Shown here piece after piece: positions 25,457-33,086 of a DNA stretch of 64,000 nt. Source of the stretch: Spirochaetota bacterium (GTDB lineage: Bacteria; Spirochaetota; Spirochaetia; Treponematales; Treponemataceae); assembly GCA_023443865.1 (NCBI GenBank), contig JAEZST010000022.1:682001-746000 (forward strand), given 5' to 3'. The notes beneath the pieces were generated by a model. The model searched no databases. It worked only from the letters and a program-made list of their open reading frames with translations, and was not told where the DNA came from. The translations under genes were made by a program, and so were the position numbers. Numbering within the stretch: the first letter of the stretch is position 1; each line of letters starts with the position of its first letter.

Positions 25457-25485
25457 ATAATAGCATACAATTGAATATTGCCCAA
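25457..25485 (-). promoter_or_regulatory. ohrR promoter with overlapping operator
   Basis: Minus-strand TTGGGC (25480-25485), 17-nt spacer, TATTAT (25457-25462). The 12-mer at 25460-25471 (ATAGCATACAAT on plus) matches the perfect palindrome at 25531-25542 in 10 of 12 positions and covers the -10, as expected for autorepression. Confidence 0.6.
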
Positions 25486-25511
25486 TTATGTAGCGAAAGT
25501 CAACAATATGA

Positions 25512-25542
25512 TTGACATTACGATTAAAAGATTGTATACAAT
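25512..25542 (+). promoter_or_regulatory. Peroxidase promoter with OhrR operator
   Basis: TTGACA (25512-25517), 17-nt spacer, TATACA (25535-25540). The perfect 12-bp palindrome ATTGTATACAAT (25531-25542) lies across the -10. It resembles known OhrR operators (TACAATT...AATTGTA half-sites). Confidence 0.7.
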
Positions 25543-25573
25543 ATAATAGCAAGCAATATTAAAGGAGCATGCC

Positions 25574-26047
25574 ATGAGTTTATATGATATTACCGTTCAG
25601 GATCGCGCGAAAAACGAGGTTTCCCTGAAAAAGTACCAGGGAAAGGTACTGCTGATCGTGAACACCGCCACGGGGTGCGGTTTTACCCCCCAGTATCCCG
25701 GGCTTCAGAAACTGTATGACGCGTATCGGGACCAGGGTTTCGAGATTCTCGATTTCCCCTGCAATCAGTTCGCGAACCAGGCCCCCGGCACGGACGAGGA
25801 GATCCACAATTTCTGCTCAGGGCGTTTCGGGGTAACCTTCGAGCAATTCGCGAAGGTCAACGTAAACGGAAAGGGCGCCGCGCCCCTTTTCCGCTGGCTC
25901 AAGAAAAAAAAGGGCAGCCTGTTCGGCTCCGGCATTAAGTGGAATTTCACCAAGTTCCTCGTCGACCGGGAGGGGCGGGTAGTCTCCCGCTTTGGGCCCA
26001 GCGTGACCCCCGAGCAGATCGAGGCTTCGGTGGCGGCGCTGCTTTGA
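25574..26047 (+). CDS. Glutathione peroxidase family (Cys-type, probably thioredoxin-dependent)
   Basis: 157 aa. NTATGCGFTPQY carries the peroxidatic Cys35 (Cys, not selenocysteine). FPCNQF and WNFTKFLVD supply the Gln, Trp and Asn of the catalytic tetrad. A further Cys81 in IHNFC is at the usual resolving-Cys position of the thioredoxin-using bacterial type. Reduces organic hydroperoxides in the cytosol. AAAGGAG before ATG 25574. Takes the place of Ohr next to OhrR in this locus. Confidence 0.92.
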   Translation: MSLYDITVQDRAKNEVSLKKYQGKVLLIVNTATGCGFTPQYPGLQKLYDAYRDQGFEILDFPCNQFANQAPGTDEEIHNFCSGRFGVTFEQFAKVNVNGKGAAPLFRWLKKKKGSLFGSGIKWNFTKFLVDREGRVVSRFGPSVTPEQIEASVAALL

Positions 26048-26073
26048 GTTTCTTCGAGCGGGACTTGACCGGA

Positions 26074-27918
26074 TTAGTCCGCCTTGAAGGCGTTGACCAG
26101 TTCCATGGTCCGCTCGCCGATCGTTTTCGTTTCCTTGGTCAGCTCGCTCATTTCGTCGAGAATGGAACCGAGCTCACGGTTCATTTTCTCTACCTCGACC
26201 ACGTTCGCGAGCGACTCCGTTGAGCCCGATTCAAGGTCACGGATCGCGCCGGTCATGGCGGAACCGTCCCGCGCGAGGCGTTTGGTTATCTCGCCGAGAT
26301 CGGCGGTACGGTCGCGGGTATTCATGAGCTTCTCGAGGACGTCGGCGTTGGCCCGGTCCTGCTCGCTCATGGTCAGGGAAATGGATCCGGTCTCCGCTTC
26401 CATTTCAGCCACGTTCTTTTTCACCGCCAGGAAGGTTTCGCCCGATTCCTTGGCGACACGCTCGGCATCGCGGATGGCGGTCACGATGGAGGCGAGGCTC
26501 CGGGCGCTGGTTTTCGTTTGCTCCGCGGTATTCTCGGCAAGCTTCCGAATTTCGTCGGCCACGACGCTGAAGCCCCGGCCCGCGTCGCCGGCATGGGCCG
26601 CCTCGATGGCCGCGTTCATGGCGAGCAGGTTGGTTTGCGAGGCGATGCCGGAAATGATCTCGTTGATCTCCATAAGCTCCTCGGAAAGGCTCGCCGCCTG
26701 GCCGATGGATTCCGCGGTTTGTGCCGTGGACCGGTAGCCCTCGGCGAACCGTTCCGACATTTCCGAGGTTTGCAGGCAAACCCGCTCGGCGCGTTTGGAA
26801 ACTTCGCCGATGGACGCGATCATTTCTTCGGCGGCGGCCGAGCTTTCGGCGATATTGGCCGATAGCCGGGCGATCTGTTCCACCGCGGCGTCGATGTTAC
26901 CGCCGAGGGCGTCGCCCGAGCGGAGCGTCTCGTCGACCATCCTCTTTTCGCTCTCAAAGTTAACCCTGGTTCTCGCGACGTCGGCCTCTATGGCGTGAAT
27001 GCGTTCGGTGGCGGTTTTGATGCTTTCGAAGAGGCGCGATTGGTAGCCGTCCAGATTGCCGAACATCGATTTCGTTTCTCCCAGATGGGCGGCGATCATG
27101 TCGCTGAACACGTTCACCTTGTACCCGATGGAAGCCAATTCGTCCACCGAGGCGATGAAGAGCCGCTGGGTAAGGTCCTTTTCTGCCGAGACCATCGCGT
27201 CGAGCCGTTCGTCAACCAGCCGTAAAAGCATGGAGGAGGAAGAGGCCCAGGTCAGTACCAGGCCGGTAACGAAAGTAAAATAGACGATGGATACGGGGAT
27301 CCGGGTTTCTTCCCTGCCGATTTGGGCGGTCATGGAAAAATAAAAAGAGGCGAAGATAAAGGTCATAATCGCCATAAACAAGGGGATAACGACGTTCTTC
27401 GTCCTTTGGCGCCGTTCGCGCAAATCGGGCGGGTAGCGGGTTAGCCTTTCCCCATACAGGAAGAACATAACCTGTCGGTCGAGAATAACGTAGGAGAAAC
27501 TCGCCGCCAGCATACTGAACGCGAAGACGAAGCCGGTGAAGCTTTGCACCAGGGCGCGGTCAATGCCCAGGGTTCCCGTATAGCGGACCGCATGGATCCA
27601 TTGATTCATGACCATGAGGAACAAGATGCCCAAGAGGGATAACAGGGGCATCTTTCCCAATTTAACGAGCCACGCTCGGTATCTTTCGTGTTGGGTTTCC
27701 GGGTCGAGCTTGACCCTATAATGGCGGGCCGTAAAAACCGAAAGGGCGGCAAGAAGGAATAGGAGTAGGAGGTAGGGCAACAGGGTAATCCCGTTCGCGT
27801 CGGCCGAACGGGACGCTTCTCGAATAAACAGGGTAAACCAGATGTCCTGCATGCCGGCCACTATCAGAGCGGGTAAAAAAAAGGTAAGCGCGTGGAGTAT
27901 CTTTTTTTTTGCTGTCAT
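26074..27918 (-). CDS. Methyl-accepting chemotaxis protein with polytopic N-terminus
   Basis: 614 aa. Residues ~5-245 contain about six transmembrane segments (e.g. LLPYLLLLFLLAALSV, ASFSYVILDRQVMFF, VVIPLFMAIMTFIF) with short loops and no periplasmic sensor. The cytoplasmic signalling domain follows, with the hairpin tip GIASQTNLLAMNAAIEAAHAGDAGRGFSVVA and long heptad-rich helices on each side. The polytopic N-terminus could itself sense membrane or energy state. Ends 27 nt from the convergent peroxidase. Confidence 0.9.
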   Translation of the reverse strand: MTAKKKILHALTFFLPALIVAGMQDIWFTLFIREASRSADANGITLLPYLLLLFLLAALSVFTARHYRVKLDPETQHERYRAWLVKLGKMPLLSLLGILFLMVMNQWIHAVRYTGTLGIDRALVQSFTGFVFAFSMLAASFSYVILDRQVMFFLYGERLTRYPPDLRERRQRTKNVVIPLFMAIMTFIFASFYFSMTAQIGREETRIPVSIVYFTFVTGLVLTWASSSSMLLRLVDERLDAMVSAEKDLTQRLFIASVDELASIGYKVNVFSDMIAAHLGETKSMFGNLDGYQSRLFESIKTATERIHAIEADVARTRVNFESEKRMVDETLRSGDALGGNIDAAVEQIARLSANIAESSAAAEEMIASIGEVSKRAERVCLQTSEMSERFAEGYRSTAQTAESIGQAASLSEELMEINEIISGIASQTNLLAMNAAIEAAHAGDAGRGFSVVADEIRKLAENTAEQTKTSARSLASIVTAIRDAERVAKESGETFLAVKKNVAEMEAETGSISLTMSEQDRANADVLEKLMNTRDRTADLGEITKRLARDGSAMTGAIRDLESGSTESLANVVEVEKMNRELGSILDEMSELTKETKTIGERTMELVNAFKAD

Positions 27919-27969
27919 AGGTAAAGCCTAGCACCCGAACCGGGAAAAACCAATCGAATTACGACGGGA

Positions 27970-29241
27970 TTAGCCCCAGAACGGCCCGATCCGCTCCCAA
28001 AAATCGGGGAAGGATTTGGAAACGCATCCGGGATTGAGGATCTCCACACCGCCGAGGGCAAGGCCCGCCACCGCGAAACTCATGGCGATCCGGTGGTCGT
28101 TCCAGGAGTCTATCACGGCGGGGCGAAGGGCCGAGGGGTCGCCGTGAATGACCAGATCGTCGTCGTATTCGCAGCGAATGCCCATTTTGCCGAGCTCCGT
28201 CTTAATCGCCTCGAGGCGGTTGCATTCCTTGTACCGGAGGTGTCCGACCTTGGCGAATACGCTCGTGCCCGCGGCGAAGGCCGCGGCTATGGCGAGCGGC
28301 GGGACCAGGTCGGGGGTGTCCGCCATGGCCACGCGTATGGGGGAGAGCGTTCCGCCGGTTACGACAAGGTCGGGGCCGTCCCAAGCGACCCGCGCGCCCA
28401 TCGTTTCCATGAGGGACGCGAAAAGACGGTCCCCCTGTTTCGTATCGGCGCTCAAGCCGGTAACGCGTACCGTGGATTTACAGACCGCCGCCGCCAAAAG
28501 GTAAAACGAGGCGCTGCTCCAGTCGCCTTCCACCCGATAATCGCAGGCGCGGTAGGACTGCCCCGAGGGAATGGACACTTCCCGGTACCCGCGGTTTATC
28601 GCCTGTGCGCCGAAGCGCTCCATCATTTGCAGGGTTATGTCGAAATAGGGTTTCTCCGAAAGCTCGTCGACGCAGATCAGTGTCACGTCGTTTCGCGCCA
28701 ACGGGGCCGAAAGGGCGAGGGAGGAAAAGTACTGTGAGGTTTTTATTCCCGATACCCGCCCGGTGCCGCCGGGGATGGATGACGAGCGCACGAGAAGGGG
28801 GGGATGGGCTTCCCTGCCCATCCACTGGATTTCGCAGCCGAGTTGCCGGAGCGCGTCCACGAGATCGCCGACGGGGCGGGCGAGCAAGCCGGGAGCCCCC
28901 GTCAGGACGATATCCCCGGGAACGAGGGAAGCGACCGCCGTAAGGGTATTCATGGCAACTCCCGATTCGCCGACGTCGAGTTCTCGGTTGACGGGCGTGA
29001 ACCGCCCGTTGGTCCCGCGGATCGTGAGGTCGGAGCCTTTTTTTTCGATTTTCACGCCGAGGCGCGTAAGGCAATCGATCAGGTGCAGCTGGTCTTCGCC
29101 GAGGAGGGGGTCGCGAATTACGCTCGTTCCGTCCGCGAGGGAGGCGAGCAATATGGCCCTGAGGGTATGGGCCTTGGCCGGGGGCGCCGCCACGACGGCG
29201 TTGGTATTGGTCATTTGGGGGACGGTTTTGCGTTCTTCCAT
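27970..29241 (-). CDS. aroA: Divergent EPSP synthase (3-phosphoshikimate 1-carboxyvinyltransferase)
   Basis: 423 aa, full length. Family segments present: APPAKAHTLRAILLASL near the N-terminus, LDVGESGVAMNTL, LLARPVGDLVDALRQLG, KTSQYFSS, VEGDWSSASFYL, LRYKECNRLEAIKTEL, WNDHRIAMSFA and CVSKSFPDF. Retained: Lys23, Arg28, Arg122, Ser169-Gln170, Asp311, Lys338-Glu339, Arg342, Arg384, Lys409. Replaced: the Ser after the first Lys is Ala24, the Arg of the G-x-A-x-R loop is Asn98, and Asp of K-E-x-D-R is Asn341. Reaction in the family: PEP plus shikimate 3-phosphate to EPSP. Stands alone, no shikimate genes next to it. The start could instead be ATG 29214. It may be a true AroA or a paralogue with another acceptor. 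Confidence 0.8.
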   Translation of the reverse strand: MEERKTVPQMTNTNAVVAAPPAKAHTLRAILLASLADGTSVIRDPLLGEDQLHLIDCLTRLGVKIEKKGSDLTIRGTNGRFTPVNRELDVGESGVAMNTLTAVASLVPGDIVLTGAPGLLARPVGDLVDALRQLGCEIQWMGREAHPPLLVRSSSIPGGTGRVSGIKTSQYFSSLALSAPLARNDVTLICVDELSEKPYFDITLQMMERFGAQAINRGYREVSIPSGQSYRACDYRVEGDWSSASFYLLAAAVCKSTVRVTGLSADTKQGDRLFASLMETMGARVAWDGPDLVVTGGTLSPIRVAMADTPDLVPPLAIAAAFAAGTSVFAKVGHLRYKECNRLEAIKTELGKMGIRCEYDDDLVIHGDPSALRPAVIDSWNDHRIAMSFAVAGLALGGVEILNPGCVSKSFPDFWERIGPFWG

Positions 29242-29299
29242 ATAGTATCAAAGCATGGATGCGGGGAAGAAATCAAGAGCGTCCGTTGGGGGTGGTATC

Positions 29300-29315
29300 T
29301 ACCTACCGGTCGGTA
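29300..29315. promoter_or_regulatory. TetR-type palindrome
   Basis: TACCTACC/GGTCGGTA, symmetric in 7 of 8 pairs, in the gap between aroA (minus) and the acetyltransferase (plus). Such A-C-C-x-A-C-C-G-G-T sequences are common TetR-family operators; no TetR gene is in the window. Confidence 0.35.
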
Positions 29316-29345
29316 ACCTTACGAGACAACGAAGGAATTTCCCGT

Positions 29346-29375
29346 TTGACACGGGAAACCGCCTGATTTTATAGT
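29346..29375 (+). promoter_or_regulatory. Promoter of acetyltransferase gene
   Basis: TTGACA (29346-29351), 18-nt spacer, TATAGT (29370-29375), 40 nt upstream of the ATG at 29415. AAGGAGAA before the ATG is the ribosome site. Confidence 0.65.
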
Positions 29376-29414
29376 GAAACCGGCGCCAACGCCGCATCGC
29401 CCAAGGAGAATCCC

Positions 29415-29834
29415 ATGATCAAGGCCATAACGTACCGGGACTACAACGAAATGATCGCCCTCTGGAAAACCGATCCCCACATACGCCTGAGTTCGGCCGA
29501 TTCCCCCGGGAATATCCGCGCCTTCCTCAAGCGTAACCGAGGCTTGAGCATGAAAATCGCCGAAGGCGGAAAGATCGCCGCTACCATGCTCTGCGGCTGG
29601 GACGGCCGCCGGGGATATTTCCATCACCTGTTCGTCCGCTCCGAATCGCGCCGAAAGGGGTACGGCAAGGCCTTGGTGGAAGAAGCCTGCTTACGCCTCG
29701 CGCGGCTCGGGATCGCCAAGGCGCACATTTTCGTTTTGCCCGGAAACGAGACGGGGCAGGCCTTTTGGAAAGCCTGCGGATTTTACCGGCGCTCGGAATC
29801 GGACGTGCTCTTCTTTTCCCGCGATCTCGAATAA
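29415..29834 (+). CDS. GNAT-family N-acetyltransferase
   Basis: 139 aa, single GNAT domain. FHHLFVRSESRRKGYGKALVEEA is strand 4, then the R-x-x-G-x-G/A acetyl-CoA loop. VLPGNETGQAFWKACGF is the C-terminal motif B with the N...A-F-x-x-x-G-F pattern. Cytosolic. Acceptor unknown; similar small GNATs include RimI-like and YpeA-like proteins. Its own promoter and SD are clear. Confidence 0.85.
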   Translation: MIKAITYRDYNEMIALWKTDPHIRLSSADSPGNIRAFLKRNRGLSMKIAEGGKIAATMLCGWDGRRGYFHHLFVRSESRRKGYGKALVEEACLRLARLGIAKAHIFVLPGNETGQAFWKACGFYRRSESDVLFFSRDLE

Positions 29835-29854
29835 TCTGGGGCTGGGGCGTTATG

Positions 29855-30619
29855 TTAGACGGCGGCCCAACGGGTTATGGCGCTTGCGCACTGTCGCTCG
29901 CCCGCGTCGCCGCGTGCCATAACGCAATGCGCGAATGCGTCTCGCTCGTTCGCCGCCCCCGCCCGGGATACGATGGCGTCGCCGAGGCGGGCTTCGTCGG
30001 TAAAGCGCCCGCCGATGGACCGCATAACCTTGCCCTTGATAAGCTCGGGATCGAGGGCGTCGAGCGCCCATTGAAGATACCGAATATTGTTCGCGTGCCG
30101 GTTGGCGTCGGTGTCGAATCCGTTTACCAGGAAGCGGCGCTCGGCGCTATCCCGGGGAGGTTCGGGTATGGGCGATTCGAGGTTTCGCTCGCAGCTTTTG
30201 GCCGCTGCGGAGCCCCATCGGTCGCGGATATCCTGGGGAATTTTCACCGGCCGCCTTCGCTCGATATCGTATAAGACCCAAAGGCTATTCGCCCTGCCGA
30301 TGGGGTTTCGGTCCCCGTCGAGGATCAGGTTTTCCCGAAAGCCCCGCATGGCCGTATAGCCGGAAAGCCAGGTCCGCACGAAAATACGCTCGCCGTACCG
30401 GGGGTACCGGTCGATTTCCATGGTTCCGGCCAGGAGAAGCCAGCCGATATTATCCCGGGAAAGCTCAAAAAGCCCGTAGCCGATCGCCTCGCAGTGGTCG
30501 GCCGCGGTGTCTTCGAGCATGGTAAGCATGGCCGCGGGAGTCGCGTTGCCAAAGGCGTCCGTCTCGTAGTAGCGGGTGGTAAATACAGATTCATAGGTAG
30601 CGCAAGATGTGGCGTTCAT
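29855..30619 (-). CDS. Acyl-ACP thioesterase (FatA/FatB type)
   Basis: 254 aa. Two hot-dog domains: N-terminal RYYETDAFGNATPAAMLTMLEDTAADHCEAIG and C-terminal FDTDANRHANNIRYLQWALDAL. The latter is the D-x-D-x-N-x-H-x-N-N-x-x-Y-x-x-W catalytic segment of plant and bacterial acyl-ACP thioesterases (here D-A-N-R-H-A-N-N). Releases free fatty acids from acyl-ACP in the cytosol. Starts 66 nt downstream of the orphan small gene and may be cotranscribed with it. Confidence 0.88.
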   Translation of the reverse strand: MNATSCATYESVFTTRYYETDAFGNATPAAMLTMLEDTAADHCEAIGYGLFELSRDNIGWLLLAGTMEIDRYPRYGERIFVRTWLSGYTAMRGFRENLILDGDRNPIGRANSLWVLYDIERRRPVKIPQDIRDRWGSAAAKSCERNLESPIPEPPRDSAERRFLVNGFDTDANRHANNIRYLQWALDALDPELIKGKVMRSIGGRFTDEARLGDAIVSRAGAANERDAFAHCVMARGDAGERQCASAITRWAAV

Positions 30620-30653
30620 GCCCCTATAGACAAGAATTGGCGGGCCGCGGTTG

Positions 30654-30682
30654 CTTTCATTCCGCGGCGGAAGGCATGAAAG
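30654..30682 (-). other. Hairpin immediately after small gene
   Basis: CTTTCAT (30654-30660) pairs with ATGAAAG (30676-30682). An inner stem TTCCG/CGGAA leaves a 3-base bulge. It starts 2 nt after the stop codon of the 62-aa gene. No U-run, so it may be a Rho-type end, an RNA-stability element or an attenuator before the thioesterase gene. Confidence 0.5.
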
Positions 30683-30684
30683 GG

Positions 30685-30873
30685 TCAGAAGGGCCGGATA
30701 GTCCAGGAACTAAGCCTGATGTCTCGCGCGATCTTCTCTGCCAATATTTTTTCCTCCTCGGAGAACGTACGTTTCGCTCGCCTCGATCCGGCGTTTTCAT
30801 CGTGCAGGCGTTCCGATGAGTGGGCAGTCACAAACAGAACCGAAAGTTTCGTGAAGATGTCCGTAAAAAGCAT
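30685..30873 (-). CDS. Small protein of 62 aa, unknown
   Basis: Not recognised from any family. Residues 1-17 are moderately hydrophobic (MLFTDIFTKLSVLFVTA). The rest is strongly basic and charged, with SRRAKRTFSEEEKILAEKI predicted helical. Support for a real gene is unusually good: a consensus AGGAGG 8 nt before the ATG, a TTGACA-17-TATGGT promoter 47-75 nt upstream, an inverted repeat next to the -10, and a hairpin at the stop codon. Lies between the thioesterase and the ArsR-type regulator genes, both on the same strand. It could be a small regulatory, membrane-associated or DNA-binding protein, or a leader peptide for the thioesterase. Confidence 0.6.
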   Translation of the reverse strand: MLFTDIFTKLSVLFVTAHSSERLHDENAGSRRAKRTFSEEEKILAEKIARDIRLSSWTIRPF

Positions 30874-30881
30874 AATCTCAA

Positions 30882-30948
30882 CCTCCTATAGAGAATGGTA
30901 ATTAGCTAACTGCGCAATAACCATAATGTAAAGGTGATGATCTGTCAA
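30882..30948 (-). promoter_or_regulatory. Promoter, inverted repeat and SD of the 62-aa gene
   Basis: TTGACA (30943-30948), 17-nt spacer, TATGGT (30920-30925); AGGAGG at 30882-30887. Between them, ATGGTTATT and AATTACCAT (about 30895-30924) form an imperfect inverted repeat spanning the -10 end and likely start site, an operator candidate. Confidence 0.7.
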
Positions 30949-31006
30949 GATCGAATGCGTGAAAGTACGGTTTTTTCGCGGGGGATCCCTTATTCAGGCC
31001 GAGCGC

Positions 31007-32074
31007 TTAACAGGGCCTGCCGCTTTCCTGGTCGCAGCCGAAGATATACTGCTCGGTGAGGTTTATCAGTTCTTCATAAGCCACTTGGTTAACCCGAACC
31101 CGTTTGATGTTCTGGGCGTCCGCGACGTCTTCCGTGACGAGGCCCGCTCCCTTCAGTTGGTCCAAGTGCCGGGAAACGGTCGCGGTGGTCAAGCCGAGGG
31201 TGGCGGCGATCTCCTTGCCGTAACTCGGTTCCACGGCGATCAACCGGAGAATTTCGAGCCTGCTCTTGTCCGCGAGTACCCGAAGCTTTTGCGCGATATG
31301 CTCTCCCTGGGCATTGCCGCCGGCGCCGGACGGTTCCAGGTTGAGCACGAAGAGAAAGGTGGGGCCGTAGGAACTGGTGATATTCATGAGACCCTCGAAA
31401 TACGAGGGGGCAAAGATGTATTTGTCGTAGGGACCCCGCTGGAAAGGCCTCTTTTTGAGTTCCGCCGCCACTTCAAGGGGATGTTTCGCCTGGGTTCGCC
31501 GGGCGATGTCCTTGACGACCAGCTCGTACCGCCTCGCCAGCGATTCTACCTTTCGTTCGAATACCGGGGTGCGGTTGGATTTCACGTAGGCGAGCAGTTC
31601 CTCGCGGAACGCGGCGGGCTCGCGGAATAGCGCTATCATGTCAGGGGCGGGCATTTTGGAAAAATACGACAGTCGGGACCAGTACCGGGGCGCCGCTTCC
31701 GGTTCGGCAAGGCAGGCGTCGATCGCGGCGCGTTCCAGGTCGCCGTTCAGCACGGTAAAAAGGAATTCCGGAATCGAGTCTTTTTTGACGAGGTCGAAGA
31801 AGGCGTCGAGATCGCGCAGTTCGCCGGTTTTGGTGACATAATCCACCAGGGAGAGGGTTGGAGAAGAATAATCCTTGGTATTCTCGATGAATGCGAGGGC
31901 CTTTAGGGGAAGCGCGGCGCGCTGCTCTTTTTGCCAGGCCGTATCGAAGCCCGTGAGGGCCGAGGGCCGATCGGTCGCGAGGCTGGCCGCGAGGATGAGA
32001 TCTACCACGGGAGAGTATTCTACCAGTATCTCGCTTTCGGGATACACGTCGTTCGTTAGGGGCATCGCATTCAT
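31007..32074 (-). CDS. ArsR-family regulator with long N-terminal domain
   Basis: 355 aa. The C-terminal ~90 residues are an ArsR winged helix: KLRVLADKSRLEILRLIAVEPSYGKEIAATLGLTTATVSRHLDQLKGAGLV. The N-terminal ~250 residues are a mostly helical domain of the DUF5937-like kind seen fused to ArsR HTHs; no metal-binding Cys cluster of classical ArsR is present. Ligand unknown. Cytosolic. ATG at 32074 has no clear SD; ATG 32062 is an alternative. Confidence 0.8.
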   Translation of the reverse strand: MNAMPLTNDVYPESEILVEYSPVVDLILAASLATDRPSALTGFDTAWQKEQRAALPLKALAFIENTKDYSSPTLSLVDYVTKTGELRDLDAFFDLVKKDSIPEFLFTVLNGDLERAAIDACLAEPEAAPRYWSRLSYFSKMPAPDMIALFREPAAFREELLAYVKSNRTPVFERKVESLARRYELVVKDIARRTQAKHPLEVAAELKKRPFQRGPYDKYIFAPSYFEGLMNITSSYGPTFLFVLNLEPSGAGGNAQGEHIAQKLRVLADKSRLEILRLIAVEPSYGKEIAATLGLTTATVSRHLDQLKGAGLVTEDVADAQNIKRVRVNQVAYEELINLTEQYIFGCDQESGRPC

Positions 32075-32294
32075 AATACCCCAAAAAAGGCCGGCGGTGA
32101 AGGGAAAACCGATCGGGGAAACCGCGGAAGCGGATACGGAGGGAAGAAGGATGCCCCGCCCGCCCGGATGCCCCGTTCTTTGAGGGGGCTCCGAACGGGG
32201 CCATTTCGCCCCGCTTCCCTTGCCCTGCCTCGGCCTTTATGCCGTATACTGTCATTGATCGATATAGACGAGTTATTTTGGGAGGTTTTTCGGT

Positions 32295-33080
32295 ATGTAT
32301 TCTCACGAGATCGATTACGAGATTTTGGGCGACGATATGCAGATTATCGAGGTGGAGCTGGACCCGCAGGAAACCGTTATCGCCGAGGCCGGGGCAATGA
32401 ACTATATGGAAGACGGCATCGCCTTCGAGGCGAAAATGGGCGACGGAACCGACGCGGGCCAGGACTTCTTCGGGAAGCTCATAAACGCGGGCAAGCGGGC
32501 GATCACCGGCGAGTCCCTCTTTATCACGCATTTCACGAACCGGGGTCAGGGAAAGCGCCGGGTGGCCTTCGCGGCCCCGTACCCGGGAAAGATCGTTCCC
32601 ATCGACCTGCGCGCCCTGGGCGGGCGTTTTACCTGCCAGAAGGACGCCTTTCTGTGCGCGGCCTACGGGACCAAGCTCGACATTACGTTTACCAAGCGGC
32701 TCGGCACCGGCTTTTTCGGCGGCGAGGGGTTCGTTCTGGAAACCCTGCAGGGCGACGGGAAGGCCTTTATCCATGCCGGCGGCACGGTGGTGACGCGGGA
32801 GCTCCGCGGCGAGACGCTGCGGGTTGACACGGGCTGTCTCGTGGGCTTTACCGACGGGATCGACTACGATATCGAGCGGGCGGGCAATTTAAAGTCCATG
32901 GTATTCGGCGGCGAGGGGCTTTTCCTCGCGACGCTCCGGGGGCACGGGACCGTGTACCTGCAGAGCCTGCCCTTCTCGCGCCTCGCGGACCGGGTGCTCG
33001 CACACGCGCCGCGGGCGGCGGGAACGCAAACCGGCGAGGGCTCGCTATTGGGCGGCTTGGGGCGCATGTTCGAGCAATAA
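32295..33080 (+). CDS. AIM24/TIGR00266-family protein
   Basis: 261 aa. EIDYEILGDDMQIIEVELDPQETVIAEAGAMNYM is the family N-terminus, followed by the Gly-rich beta repeats GGRFTCQKDAFLCA, GTGFFGGEGFVLETLQGDG and VFGGEGLFLATLRGHGTVYLQSLP. These proteins form double-psi-like trimeric beta folds; biochemical role unclear. GGGAGG 9 nt before the ATG at 32295. Convergent with the beta-helix protein gene 7 nt away. 32075-32294 shows no further gene. Confidence 0.9.
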   Translation: MYSHEIDYEILGDDMQIIEVELDPQETVIAEAGAMNYMEDGIAFEAKMGDGTDAGQDFFGKLINAGKRAITGESLFITHFTNRGQGKRRVAFAAPYPGKIVPIDLRALGGRFTCQKDAFLCAAYGTKLDITFTKRLGTGFFGGEGFVLETLQGDGKAFIHAGGTVVTRELRGETLRVDTGCLVGFTDGIDYDIERAGNLKSMVFGGEGLFLATLRGHGTVYLQSLPFSRLADRVLAHAPRAAGTQTGEGSLLGGLGRMFEQ

Positions 33081-33086
33081 CGTTTT

